This document shows positions 35,538-44,713 of a DNA stretch of 64,000 nt, in pieces. The stretch lies in NCBI RefSeq assembly GCF_025699125.1, contig NZ_JAILWC010000001.1, forward strand, positions 1 to 64,000. The letters run 5' to 3'. Source of the stretch: Nitrosopumilus sp. Its GTDB lineage: Archaea > Thermoproteota > Nitrososphaeria > Nitrososphaerales > Nitrosopumilaceae. Within the stretch, counting starts at the first letter, position 1. Each line of letters opens with the position of its first letter. The notes beneath the pieces were generated by a model that was given only the letters and a program-made list of their open reading frames with translations, had not been told where the DNA came from and searched no databases. The position numbers and the translations under genes were made by a program.

Positions 35538-37110
35538 CTTGTCTGAATTTGAAAACGAATACACATGGGGCAAGGCTGTAGCAAATAATACTACTGAAAA
35601 GTTTCATGAATCTTTTGATAGTGCAATTGACAAAGTCAGAAAAATTCTTGGGAAAAAATATCCGATAATAGTTAATGGCAAAGAGATCTATTACGATGAT
35701 TGTTTTTCCGTCCGATGTCCTTCTGACACTGAAATCGTTGTTGCAGAATTTCCAAAAACGTCAGTTGATGACACAAAAAATGCCATATCTAGTGCAAAAA
35801 ATTCATTTGAAAAATGGAGTAATACAACGTTTCAAAAAAGAGTTGAAACATTCAGAAATTGTGCAGATGCTTTCTCCAAAGAAAAATTCTTTTTAGCTGC
35901 CCTTATGACTTTTGAGAATGGAAAGAATCGACTAGAATCTATGGGAGACGTTGATGAAGCTATAGACTTTATGAGATTTTATGCATTACAATTAGAAAAT
36001 AACCAAGGATTCTGCAAGCAGACTGCTCATCCAAATCCTCATGAGAAAACACAGGTTATAATGAAACCGTATGGTGTGTGGGGAATAATTGCGCCATTTA
36101 ACTTTCCATCTGCAATTGCAATAGGTATGACTACTGCTGCGTTAATCACAGGAAATACTGCAATTTTAAAGCCTGCAAGTGACGCACCATTATCTTCCTT
36201 TCAGTTTGCAAAAATCATATATTCTGTAATTCCAGACGGCGCAATTAATTTTGTAACAGGTTCCGGAGGAATAGTTGGAAAAACCATCATTGAAAGCAAA
36301 GACGTTGACGGCATTGCATTTACTGGCTCTCGTGAGGTTGGCATGAAGGGATTCCAAGAGTTTACTAAAATCACGGCAAAACCTTTCATCTCTGAAATGG
36401 GAGGAAAAAATCCAGCCATTGTAACTAAAAATGCTGATTTGGACAAGGCAGCTGAAGGAGTAATGAACGCTGCTTTTGGATTTGGAGGACAAAAATGTAG
36501 TGCGTGCTCTCGAGTTTATGTTCAAAATGATGTTGCTGATCAGTTCATTTCAAAGATTGTTGAGAAGACAAAGAAACTAAGAATAGGAATGCCTTGGGAA
36601 AGGGATGTGTTTCTGGGACCTGTGATTAACAAGGATGCAAAAACAAAATTTGAAAGTGCAGTAAGCTTGGCAAAACAAGACGGCGAGGTTCTTACAGGAG
36701 GTACAATACTGACTTCGTCAGGGCTTGAGAAGGGTTATTTTGTGGAACCTACGATAGTCACAAAATTACCTGATGATCACAAACTTGTCAAAGAGGAGCT
36801 ATTTTTACCATTTTTGTGCATTCAAAAATACGATACCTTTGATGATGCAATCAAACTTGCAAATCAAACAGAATATGGGTTGACTGCAGGTATTTTTAGC
36901 AATGATGACAAACAGGTGGAAGAATTCTTTGCAAAAATTCAAGCAGGTGTTGCGTATGCTAATCGTTTCGCAAGTGCAACTACTGCTGCATTAGTTTCTA
37001 GTCAGCCATTTGTTGGTTGGAAATATTCAGGATCTACGGGAAAAGGTACAGGTGGTGAAAACTATCTGCAGCAATTCATGCATAGTCAGACTCAAACCCG
37101 TTGTGATTGA
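35527..37110 (+). CDS. 1-pyrroline-5-carboxylate dehydrogenase
   Basis: Aldehyde dehydrogenase that oxidises P5C/glutamate semialdehyde to glutamate. The 527-aa length and long N-terminal extension fit P5C dehydrogenases. Seen: APFNFPSAIAIGM, FTGSREVG, EMGGKNPAIV (catalytic Glu), FGGQKCSACSR (catalytic Cys) and EELFLPFLC. Start at GTG 35527 or TTG 35539. The convergent proline dehydrogenase supports the assignment. Confidence 0.92.
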   Translation: MKHNLSEFENEYTWGKAVANNTTEKFHESFDSAIDKVRKILGKKYPIIVNGKEIYYDDCFSVRCPSDTEIVVAEFPKTSVDDTKNAISSAKNSFEKWSNTTFQKRVETFRNCADAFSKEKFFLAALMTFENGKNRLESMGDVDEAIDFMRFYALQLENNQGFCKQTAHPNPHEKTQVIMKPYGVWGIIAPFNFPSAIAIGMTTAALITGNTAILKPASDAPLSSFQFAKIIYSVIPDGAINFVTGSGGIVGKTIIESKDVDGIAFTGSREVGMKGFQEFTKITAKPFISEMGGKNPAIVTKNADLDKAAEGVMNAAFGFGGQKCSACSRVYVQNDVADQFISKIVEKTKKLRIGMPWERDVFLGPVINKDAKTKFESAVSLAKQDGEVLTGGTILTSSGLEKGYFVEPTIVTKLPDDHKLVKEELFLPFLCIQKYDTFDDAIKLANQTEYGLTAGIFSNDDKQVEEFFAKIQAGVAYANRFASATTAALVSSQPFVGWKYSGSTGKGTGGENYLQQFMHSQTQTRCD

Positions 37111-37943
37111 ATCAGCGAACTTCCAAGCAGCAGTATGTTTCTTTTTCTCTCTTTAATTCGCCTGAATGAATAAGGTAACCAATTAATTCCATATGGGATG
37201 TAATCTGAAACAACCAGTTTCTTTTTAATTAGTTTGGGCTTTAGTTCCTCTCTGATTCCTTTTAACATCTGAAACTCAAATTTTTTGGGATATTTTTTTG
37301 ACAAGTTTTCTGCTTTTCGTATCATTTTTTCGTCATGTGTTGCTATTGCAAATTCGTTTCCTTTCTTGAATAGCATTTTCATTAGCTTTAGATAATTTTT
37401 GTCCACATCTTCTTTTGATTTGAATGATGTGCTTGCTTTTTCTCGGTATGCTCCTTTTACTAGGCGTATTTTTGCACCCATCTGTAACAAGTCATTCAGA
37501 TCATCTTCAGTTCTCTTGAGATTGGCTTGTAATGCAATACCGAGTCTTTCATATTTTGAAAAAAATGTACTGTAAATTTCTATTGTCTCATCCGTATGTT
37601 CAGCTGACTCCATGTCCAACCAAACAAAGACATGTGCATTACATGCTTTTTGTATGATTTTTTCAAAATTATGATAACATTCTTTCTGGCTAATGGAAAG
37701 GCCTATCTGTGTTGGTTTTACCGAGATTGCCCCACGAATCTTCCACTTTCTAAAAGAATCTATGATTTTTTTATACTCTTCCATAGCTACGCTGATTTGC
37801 TTTTTAGAGGTATGGTATTCGCCTAATTTGTTTATGATTGCATGTCTTCCTAATTGGTATGCGTTTTTTGCAGAAACTAGCGCATCATCAATAGTATTTC
37901 CTGCAATCCATTGTTTTGCAATTTTAAACAAAACTTTTTCCAT
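37092..37943 (-). CDS. Proline dehydrogenase (stand-alone)
   Basis: FAD-dependent oxidation of proline to P5C, passing electrons to the quinone pool. About 283 aa, with the beta/alpha barrel motifs SVKPTQIGLS, VWLDMESAEHTDETI, ALQANLKRTEDDL, RLVKGAYRE, and FEFQMLKGIREE; C-terminal RRIKERKRN is the substrate arginine region. ATG 37943 is preferred over GTG 37964. It overlaps the P5C dehydrogenase end by 19 bases, convergently. Confidence 0.92.
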   Translation of the reverse strand: MEKVLFKIAKQWIAGNTIDDALVSAKNAYQLGRHAIINKLGEYHTSKKQISVAMEEYKKIIDSFRKWKIRGAISVKPTQIGLSISQKECYHNFEKIIQKACNAHVFVWLDMESAEHTDETIEIYSTFFSKYERLGIALQANLKRTEDDLNDLLQMGAKIRLVKGAYREKASTSFKSKEDVDKNYLKLMKMLFKKGNEFAIATHDEKMIRKAENLSKKYPKKFEFQMLKGIREELKPKLIKKKLVVSDYIPYGINWLPYSFRRIKERKRNILLLGSSLIQSQRV

Positions 37944-38033
37944 CAACTGTGTACCGGTTCCCACAGTGAGTGTTCTTTGACGATAATTATATGATTTTAG
38001 TTATTCTTGAACCACAAAAGAGAAATTTGATGA

Positions 38034-38420
38034 TTGTGTACTGTTATTGTGGATAAGGCTTTTGTTCTAATTAATTGTGATCCGGGTAAAGAGCAGTCAA
38101 TACTGGGACAATTGAGGAAAATTAACAATGTAATTGATGCTCAAGGAACATACGGTGTCTATGACATTGTGGCAAGAATAGAATCTGATAGTAAATCACA
38201 ACTTGACAATATTATTTCTGATCAAATCCGAAAGTTAGATCATGTTAATTCTACTTTGACGCTTATCCCCGTTGATGAGCAAAATATTGTTCCTGATTTA
38301 ATTCCAGATGTCATCCCAGATGTCATCCCAGAACAGAAAAAACCTTTGGATGAATCTTCTGAAGATGAAGAAGAGGATTTAGACGAAGATGATTATGATG
38401 ACGAGACAAAATTAAACTAG
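38034..38420 (+). CDS. Stand-alone RAM (Lrp/AsnC ligand-binding) domain with acidic tail
   Basis: A 128-aa protein. Residues 6-80 form a RAM domain (FVLINCDPGKEQSILGQLRKI, TYGVYDIVARIE, STLTLIPVD) that senses amino acids and oligomerises, with no DNA-binding part. A repeated IPDVIPDVIP linker and an Asp/Glu-rich tail (EDEEEDLDEDDYDDE) follow. It could modulate an Lrp-type partner. The start may be GTG 38049. It neighbours proline catabolism. Confidence 0.85.
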   Translation: MCTVIVDKAFVLINCDPGKEQSILGQLRKINNVIDAQGTYGVYDIVARIESDSKSQLDNIISDQIRKLDHVNSTLTLIPVDEQNIVPDLIPDVIPDVIPEQKKPLDESSEDEEEDLDEDDYDDETKLN

Positions 38421-38559
38421 TCTAAACAGTTTGAAATTCTTTATAGTCTTATATCTGAATTGACAAATAATTTAAATTTGTAAGTAATACCTGTATTTTT
38501 TAAAAATCTTTAAGATGTTTTTTTGAACTATTAAAATACGATTGCAGATAAAGGAAATT

Positions 38560-38799
38560 ATGAATAAAGCATATGTTTTGATAAACTGTGAATTAAATAA
38601 AAAGAAAAAAGTCATCGAAAATCTAAAACACATTGACTCTGTAAAAGAAGTACAGGGTACATTTGGTGCCTATGATGTTATTGTTAAAATTGAGCATGAA
38701 CAAAAAGACAATGTACGAGAAACCGTGAAATGGAATATTCGAAAAATGGATGATGTTCGTTCCACGCTTACTTTGGTAGATACGGGACAACAAAACTAG
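38560..38799 (+). CDS. Stand-alone RAM-domain protein, paralogue of 38034-38420
   Basis: A 79-aa protein made only of the RAM fold (AYVLINCELNKKKKVIENLKH, GTFGAYDVIVKIE, RSTLTLVD). It shares the layout VLINC...GT-x-G-x-YD...STLTL with its neighbour, so the pair arose by tandem duplication and could form mixed oligomers. ATG 38560 chosen. Confidence 0.85.
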   Translation: MNKAYVLINCELNKKKKVIENLKHIDSVKEVQGTFGAYDVIVKIEHEQKDNVRETVKWNIRKMDDVRSTLTLVDTGQQN

Positions 38800-39185
38800 T
38801 GTAAATAATCCAGCTGAAATTATTGTTATTAGCTTAGTGAATGTTATTAGATAATACAATTATTATGAATTATGCACGTTAAAAAAACCTACGAAGTGGA
38901 AAGACTTCAAAAGATAATGAAGGCAAAACTTGAAAATAAAAAAAACATTCCACGAAAGGAAATAAAACAAGTAATGGATGATTATGTTAATTCATAAATA
39001 ATATTGTGAATATTTATGATAAAAAACAGATTAAATGTTCAGTTTGTGGATAATTTTTAGTAATGATGAATGATGGTTTAGTTCTAACTTAATAATTCTA
39101 ATGTTGAAATATTTTTCCGTTTTCTAGCTTAAAATAATGTTTATGCTTTACAGATATTTTTTTCAAATGCAAAAAAATCTTTAAT
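38800..39185. other. Intergenic stretch without a convincing gene
   Basis: About 385 bases, A/T-rich. Two broken reading frames are visible: a 30-codon frame from ATG 38872, whose continuation in another frame after an A run reads protein-like, and an isolated KCSVCG tail near 39040. These may be remnants of small genes. The right end has the promoter region of the SNF-family transporter. Confidence 0.4.
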
Positions 39186-40502
39186 GTGGATCACGAAATA
39201 AAAAGAGAAGAATGGACATCGTCTAGTGGTTTTATTCTGGCATGCATTGGTTCTGCTGTGGGCATAGCCAACATCTGGAGATTTCCTTATATTGTTGGTG
39301 AAAATGGTGGTGGTGCATTTCTAATTCCTTTCTTAATGGTGGTTATTGGATTGGGATTATCTTTAATGATGTTAGAATTTGCAGTTGGGAAATATTTTCA
39401 ATCCTCAATTGTCAAAAGTCTTGAAAAGATAAAAAACAAATTAAAATGGTCGGGTGTTTTCATTGCTTTTGTATCGTTAGCAATTTTAAGCTATTATCTT
39501 GTGATTATCGGCTGGATTGGATTCTTTCTTTCAAGATTTCTTGTTGCCTCTCCTGTTGATTTTGGAGCCATGTCTGAGACCTATTTTCCCCTGATTGCAT
39601 TCGTCATTGTCTCGTTAATCGTTGTAGTCATAGTTGGTAAGGGTGTTATTAATGGAATTGAAAAGTTCAATAAAATTTCAGTACTTGTTCTTATCTCTAT
39701 ATTGATACCTTTTTCGATATATTCTGCAACACTTCCAGGGGCTTTTGAGGGAATTTCGTATTTTCTGATGCCTGATTTTTCATATCTCTCAAATCCTGGC
39801 ATTTGGGCTACAGCTATGGGGCAAGCATTTTTTTCACTATCTTTAGGTTCTGGGGCATTGTTGACTTATGGAAGCTATCTTGGAAAACGGCAATTTCTCT
39901 TAAAACCTACTGCCATAATTATCAGCACAAATACATTGGTGTCTATATTTGCAGGAATTTTGATTTTTTCACTTGTGTTTTCTAGTGACCAAAGCCCTTC
40001 CCAAGGGTTGCCTTTGGTATTCAAAATACTTCCAGAGATATTTTTCCAAATGGATTATGGTTTTGTTTTAGGGACAATATTTTTTGCATTACTTTTTGTT
40101 GCAGGTATGACTTCTGCTATAGGATTGTTTCAGGTTCCTATGTCCTCCTTGCAAGAATCATTAAAAATTTCTAGAAAAAAAGCTACTTTGATTGTATTTG
40201 TATTGTTGATGGTAATTGGAATTCCTTCTGCACTAAGTTATACTCCGTTGGCCATCCAAATCAATCAAATGACCTTTTTGGATTTTATGGATGACATTTT
40301 TGGAACCTATGGGATTACTCTAGCTGAATTGGTGTTTGTTTTATCTGTCACTTGGTTTATGAACAAGAAAAAAATTCTAGAAAATCTAAACAAAAATTCT
40401 AAATACACTTTTCCAAGTTGGACGATTCACTTGATCAAATTTGTTGCACCGTTATTGATAATCTTTACAATCATCTATTCCATGTTTTTGAAAACTTTTT
40501 AA
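39186..40502 (+). CDS. Sodium-dependent amino-acid symporter (SNF/NSS family)
   Basis: A 438-aa transporter with about 11 membrane helices. The N-terminal SSSGFILACIGSAVGIANIWRFPYI holds the Na/substrate-binding unwound helix 1 of LeuT-type transporters, followed by ENGGGAFLIPF. It is the shorter bacterial/archaeal form. Substrate is probably an amino acid or related osmolyte; its location beside proline genes makes proline import possible. Start GTG 39186. Confidence 0.92.
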   Translation: MDHEIKREEWTSSSGFILACIGSAVGIANIWRFPYIVGENGGGAFLIPFLMVVIGLGLSLMMLEFAVGKYFQSSIVKSLEKIKNKLKWSGVFIAFVSLAILSYYLVIIGWIGFFLSRFLVASPVDFGAMSETYFPLIAFVIVSLIVVVIVGKGVINGIEKFNKISVLVLISILIPFSIYSATLPGAFEGISYFLMPDFSYLSNPGIWATAMGQAFFSLSLGSGALLTYGSYLGKRQFLLKPTAIIISTNTLVSIFAGILIFSLVFSSDQSPSQGLPLVFKILPEIFFQMDYGFVLGTIFFALLFVAGMTSAIGLFQVPMSSLQESLKISRKKATLIVFVLLMVIGIPSALSYTPLAIQINQMTFLDFMDDIFGTYGITLAELVFVLSVTWFMNKKKILENLNKNSKYTFPSWTIHLIKFVAPLLIIFTIIYSMFLKTF

Positions 40503-40667
40503 TTTTTCATTCATACATATTTGAAACAATTTTACTTGAAATATTTCCTGCTGAACTACAAACTCTGTTTGCAAGATGAATGATGAAAAGCTTAATGTTC
40601 ATTATAGAGCTTATTTTAAATTAAAAAAATTAGTTACCTATATGTAATTTTTCAACGTAATTTAATC

Positions 40668-40826
40668 ATGACAGAAAAACAACCTGTCGCTGAAACAACA
40701 GAATCAGAAGGGAGACTGGAATCCTCAAAAAGTTCCAATGTCCAAAAGGGATCTCGACCTTCTGATACTTGTAGAGAACAAGAAGAAGCACCTAAGCAAG
40801 AAAAGGCTGCTGCTTCACCCAATTAA
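40668..40826 (+). CDS. 52-aa hydrophilic disordered protein
   Basis: A short frame rich in Glu, Ser, Lys and Gln (TEKQPVAETTESEGRLESS), with one Cys, no hydrophobic core and no family. An A/T-rich TATA-like TTTTAAATTAA lies some 45 bases upstream. It could be a nucleoid- or stress-related disordered protein. Moderate doubt that it is expressed. Confidence 0.5.
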   Translation: MTEKQPVAETTESEGRLESSKSSNVQKGSRPSDTCREQEEAPKQEKAAASPN

Positions 40827-40933
40827 TTTTTTAAAATTGTTTGTATTCATAATGTTATTTGCTCCTAGACACACAATTGTGTGACATATGTTAAAAAAAT
40901 TTCAGATTAAATTATTAGCAAGTTTTTATGAAA

Positions 40934-42313
40934 TCATGTGGAATCAATTTCAATAAATTTTTCTAGTTCTAAATTAAAGACTTGTTCAACTCCGGTAAAA
41001 GACGTCCTCATTATCTTTTTTTCATCTTCAATGATGTAAATCTGCAAATAATCCTCTTCCTCAAATAGATTTGAATTATCTACTTGTGTAACTGTACCTT
41101 CAAGACAGAAAACGTCAACAGATGTTGGACACATAGTCTGTATGTCAAATTCCACTATGGCTAAATCATCATCTGTAGTGTGAATTATTCTGTTTTTATC
41201 CCATAAAGTGATCCAAAAATCTTCAGATAACCCTAAAAGATTTGCATTGGATTTTGCAAAATAATAGGGCTTTTTGACATTATATGGTTCTTGAGTTTCA
41301 TAAATTGCTACTTTGTCAGCGTCTTTTAATGCAGCAAACAATCTTCCAGTTTTTTCATCATAATGTATGTCCCATGGATATGTCTCAGTAGTTATGGCGT
41401 ATTCTAGTTCTTCGGAATCTAGATTTATGGAATTTATCTGATTTTCATATTGATGAGAGACATACAAAATATTGTTTTTAGCGTCCAGCGTTAGTGCTTG
41501 CGCGGTATACTCCAAAGGAATTGTTTTGATAACTCTTGCATCTATGATTGATAATACTGTGATTTCTTCACTTCCTCTATTTGCAATATAAGCAATATGT
41601 TCTTCTGAATCAATTTCGATATCCCATGGACCCTCATGAACATTGATGGTTTTTACTACTTTGTGACTAGGAAATTTTCTCTCAGAGTCAAAAACTGGCT
41701 CTATAACACTAACCGAATTACCTGCAGTAGAAGTAACAATTAATGTGTTGGAGATTTCATCAATTGCCATTTCAAATGGATGTGCTGGCACAGTTATTTG
41801 TTCAATAATTTGATCATTGTAAGGATTTATCACGTATATTATATCCGAGTGATAGTCAAGAACATAAACTAATTCAAGATTTTGATTATATGATATAGCC
41901 CATCCGCCGGTATCGTATGACAAATCTTTACTAATCTGATCAGAAGGAGGTGCTTCAAAAGAAATTTGTGAACTAGGTAATTGAAGTGTATGAAAATAAG
42001 TCATGTTTAAGAAAAAAACATCTATTTTACTACTACCATACATTGATACGTATAACTTATTCATTTCTGAAATTACTTCAATGCCCATAACACCAGTATC
42101 CGATGTTGTAAAAAACTCAGACTCCATTGAGGATAGATCAATTATTGATACATGTGGATATTCAAAACTTGATGTAAATAATTTGTTATCTTCAAGTACA
42201 AGTTTCATGGGACTTGGAGAAACTGGTATGGTTTGTTCTAACGTTTGTGCCTCTACATTAGATATGCCCATAAAAAATATAATTGGAAAAATAACCAAAA
42301 AATAATTTCTCAT
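40934..42313 (-). CDS. Secreted YVTN-type beta-propeller protein
   Basis: A 459-aa protein with signal peptide (FLVIFPIIFFMGISNVEAQ) and repeated blades of about 45 residues, such as ELVYVLDYHSDIIYVINPYND, TLIVTSTAGNSVSVIEP, IAYIANRGSEEITVLSI and ILYVSHQYENQINSINL. This gives a 7-blade-like propeller, then a short C-terminal beta domain with two Cys. Probably a surface binding protein. It diverges from the 50-aa membrane microprotein. Confidence 0.85.
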   Translation of the reverse strand: MRNYFLVIFPIIFFMGISNVEAQTLEQTIPVSPSPMKLVLEDNKLFTSSFEYPHVSIIDLSSMESEFFTTSDTGVMGIEVISEMNKLYVSMYGSSKIDVFFLNMTYFHTLQLPSSQISFEAPPSDQISKDLSYDTGGWAISYNQNLELVYVLDYHSDIIYVINPYNDQIIEQITVPAHPFEMAIDEISNTLIVTSTAGNSVSVIEPVFDSERKFPSHKVVKTINVHEGPWDIEIDSEEHIAYIANRGSEEITVLSIIDARVIKTIPLEYTAQALTLDAKNNILYVSHQYENQINSINLDSEELEYAITTETYPWDIHYDEKTGRLFAALKDADKVAIYETQEPYNVKKPYYFAKSNANLLGLSEDFWITLWDKNRIIHTTDDDLAIVEFDIQTMCPTSVDVFCLEGTVTQVDNSNLFEEEDYLQIYIIEDEKKIMRTSFTGVEQVFNLELEKFIEIDST

Positions 42314-42351
42314 AAATAAAATAACTCTTGGATTATTTATTAAATCGCATA

Positions 42352-42400
42352 AGCTGATTGTTTGAAAGTTAGCTGATTGTTTAAAAATTAGCTTGTTTCT
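42352..42400. promoter_or_regulatory. 19-bp-spaced direct repeats in divergent promoter
   Basis: agctgattgttt occurs at 42352 and 42371, and a shorter relative agcttgttt at 42390, giving a strict 19-base period. The array fills the space between the beta-propeller gene and the 50-aa microprotein gene and overlaps likely basal promoter sequence, so it may be a multi-site operator. Confidence 0.5.
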
Positions 42401-42433
42401 TTACTCAACTTCAAGTACTACTAGGAAAGTACA

Positions 42434-42586
42434 ATGCATATGAAACACGAAGACAGTACTTGGGATAAGATGGTTCATGCACCATTCAAAAAGGTAGTAA
42501 AGTTTGACCTTATCTGCATGGGAATAGGTGTAATGATAGGAATAGGTATAGGGGCATATCTTGTCACTAGTGGATTGTTCAGATAA
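42434..42586 (+). CDS. 50-aa membrane microprotein, family member B
   Basis: A 50-aa protein with the core WDKMVHAPFKKVVKFDLICM and a Gly/Ile-rich membrane helix (GIGVMIGIGIGAYLVTSGL). It matches the 48-aa protein at 32561 almost residue for residue across the core. A second in-frame ATG (42440) is possible. The charged amphipathic start and conserved His and Cys suggest a role within a membrane complex. Confidence 0.8.
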   Translation: MHMKHEDSTWDKMVHAPFKKVVKFDLICMGIGVMIGIGIGAYLVTSGLFR

Positions 42587-42781
42587 CAGCAAGAATTTTT
42601 TAATTTTTCGCTAGAATCTGAAATATTGTATTTTATTTTCATAACATGACAGCATCTGAAATACAAAATGATTTTCTTGTATTGTTGATTGGAATTGAAT
42701 CTTAGAAATGTCTGTTTTAAAATGAAAATAATATTTCATTAAACGATAATGTTTCACAGTCTGAGATTTTTAAAATTATTT

Positions 42782-43789
42782 CTAGAATTGGGGTTTTAAC
42801 GATAAAAATCCCAATAAGATGCTTAATCCGATGAAAATTGTTATTGTTATTATCATGTGTTGCTGAGCTTTTTCTTTTTCATAAAACTTTCTTGGAGTGA
42901 CGCCTCCGATGAAGAAGACAATCATCATTCCCAATACCAATCCGATAATGTTTGCACCAGTAAGAGTTAGTGCGCTTGAAAAAATTTCAAAATCCCACAA
43001 AGCAATCCCGATTCCTGAAACAACTGCAGGTGGTACTAAAGCTGCTGCAATTGCTACGCCTACCAAGATTCCAGGAATATTTGTAGACATTGCAATTCCA
43101 CCTGCAATGCCAAGTGCTATTGCAACTGCTAAGAATACAGGGGAAACGACAGTTCTAGACAATATTTCATTAGTTAAGGGTAAATCTACAAACTGTGCAG
43201 CAATTACAGTTAAAATGGCACCAGTAGCGACAACTGCAGCAAGTAAAATCGATCCAGACACAAGTGCCTTGAACATTTTGTTGGTTTTTCCTACTGCCGT
43301 GTTAAATGAAAAAGCAGAGATAGGTCCTAGTAACGGGGATATTAGCATCGCCCCAATTACCAAAGAGGCGTTATTTGCAAATAATCCTGCCACTGTAACT
43401 CCCGCGGCTATGACAATCATAAAAAGTAGATTTTTGTTAAACCTTACATTTGGTTCAATTAATGACTCATACTCTTCAATGAGTTTTTTCTTTTTTACTT
43501 TGACTTGTTTTGTTTCAAGTTCTTTGACATAGTTTGTTAGGTAATCTGATAATGTGGCTTCAATTGCTAAACTCGTGACATACAATTCTTTTCTTCTGGT
43601 ATCGATTATTTTGTTTAATTCGTTTGTTAACGCATTGGCCAAGGAATCTGGGCATATTCCGGTATAGCGAAGAAGCTTTTCATTTTCTGCCATAGTCAAT
43701 TCAACGTGGTATGGAATTTTGTATTTTTTAAAAGTAAATTCTAAACTTTGGCTTTGTTGTTCATAACAAATAACTTCAATTTTTCTCAA
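42782..43789 (-). CDS. DUF389 (TIGR00341-type) membrane protein
   Basis: A 335-aa protein: N-terminal ~115-residue cytoplasmic ferredoxin-like part, then six or more membrane helices with the family motif NNASLVIGAMLISPLLGPI and ALVPPAVVSGIGIA. Function of DUF389 proteins is not established; transport is suspected. It is a single gene. Confidence 0.9.
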   Translation of the reverse strand: MRKIEVICYEQQSQSLEFTFKKYKIPYHVELTMAENEKLLRYTGICPDSLANALTNELNKIIDTRRKELYVTSLAIEATLSDYLTNYVKELETKQVKVKKKKLIEEYESLIEPNVRFNKNLLFMIVIAAGVTVAGLFANNASLVIGAMLISPLLGPISAFSFNTAVGKTNKMFKALVSGSILLAAVVATGAILTVIAAQFVDLPLTNEILSRTVVSPVFLAVAIALGIAGGIAMSTNIPGILVGVAIAAALVPPAVVSGIGIALWDFEIFSSALTLTGANIIGLVLGMMIVFFIGGVTPRKFYEKEKAQQHMIITITIFIGLSILLGFLSLKPQF

Positions 43790-43926
43790 ATCTTATCTGT
43801 CTTGTAAATCGTTTTATGTATTAGTTGTTATCTTTTGTGGTGTTAGAAAATAAGACCTAGTATTCAAACTCTCTACGATTCACTAAACTAAATCTGTTGG
43901 AATTTGAAAAACAAGAATTGGTTTGT

Positions 43927-44631
43927 TTATTTACCATACATTTCATCTATGATTCCCTTGAATGTGGTGTAAGGTTGTGCTCCTGTAATCATTTCTGCAT
44001 TTTCAGGCCCAATGATGATAAATGTCGGAGTAGATCTTACTCCTGATTCTGATGCTATCTTTTTGTTGTCCTCCACCCGCTTTTCATATTTTCCAGAATC
44101 AAGACATTGGACAAACAAATTTGTGTCTAATCCGTCAATTTCAGACACGAGTTTCTTCAGATTTTCTGAATTTGCCCAGCCGTCGTTTTCATGTCCTTGG
44201 TTTGCATATACAAAGTCATGATATTTCCAATAGATATCTTGTTCCTGAGCACAGTAGCTTCCGGCATGAATGGTTAAAGAGTCAGGTCCTATGATGGGAA
44301 AGTCAATGTAAATCAGACTAGCTTCTCCACTCTCAATCAGATCCTTTTCTATAGCAGGTTTTGTTGATTCATTCCATCTCTTACAGAAAGGACATTGATA
44401 GTCCCCAAATTCTATAATTGTAACTGGTGCAGACATATCACCAAGAACTGGAGAACCACTACGAGTATCAAGCGATAATTTGACAGCGTTTGGATTGTCT
44501 GCCTTTATTGCATCTGGATTCACATATGATATTCCAACTACTGCAACAATTACTGCGCATATTATGCCAATCATGACAATTTTGGTATTTGATTTTCCAG
44601 GCTGTCTTGTCTTCTTGTTTCGCTTTCCCAC
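43927..44631 (-). CDS. DsbA-like thioredoxin-fold oxidoreductase, membrane anchored
   Basis: A 234-aa protein with a basic N-terminus, a membrane anchor at about 18-38 and an outer DsbA-type thioredoxin domain (VTIIEFGDYQCPFCKRW active site, GVRSTPTFIIIG cis-Pro loop). It would form or rearrange disulfides in exported proteins, of which this window encodes several. Archaea of this lineage carry multiple such genes. Confidence 0.92.
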   Translation of the reverse strand: MGKRNKKTRQPGKSNTKIVMIGIICAVIVAVVGISYVNPDAIKADNPNAVKLSLDTRSGSPVLGDMSAPVTIIEFGDYQCPFCKRWNESTKPAIEKDLIESGEASLIYIDFPIIGPDSLTIHAGSYCAQEQDIYWKYHDFVYANQGHENDGWANSENLKKLVSEIDGLDTNLFVQCLDSGKYEKRVEDNKKIASESGVRSTPTFIIIGPENAEMITGAQPYTTFKGIIDEMYGK

Positions 44632-44713
44632 AACAGAACAAATTCAAAGTGTTAAAAGAATCTATCTTGAATTATGCATAAAACAACATTCTGCTAGAGA
44701 ATCTGTTCTGTCT

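Noticed and set aside
38412-38425. ttaaactagtctaa, resembling the DtxR-type operator before the oxidase
   Set aside because: It overlaps the stop of the first RAM-domain gene and is not at a promoter distance from any start.
38872-38964. 30-codon frame that would run on in another frame after an A run to 38997
   Set aside because: Would need a frameshift in a homopolymer; could be a sequencing or decay artefact, and no family supports it.
42641-42706. Very short frame starting MTASEIQNDF
   Set aside because: Ends after 19 codons, no motif or conserved partner.
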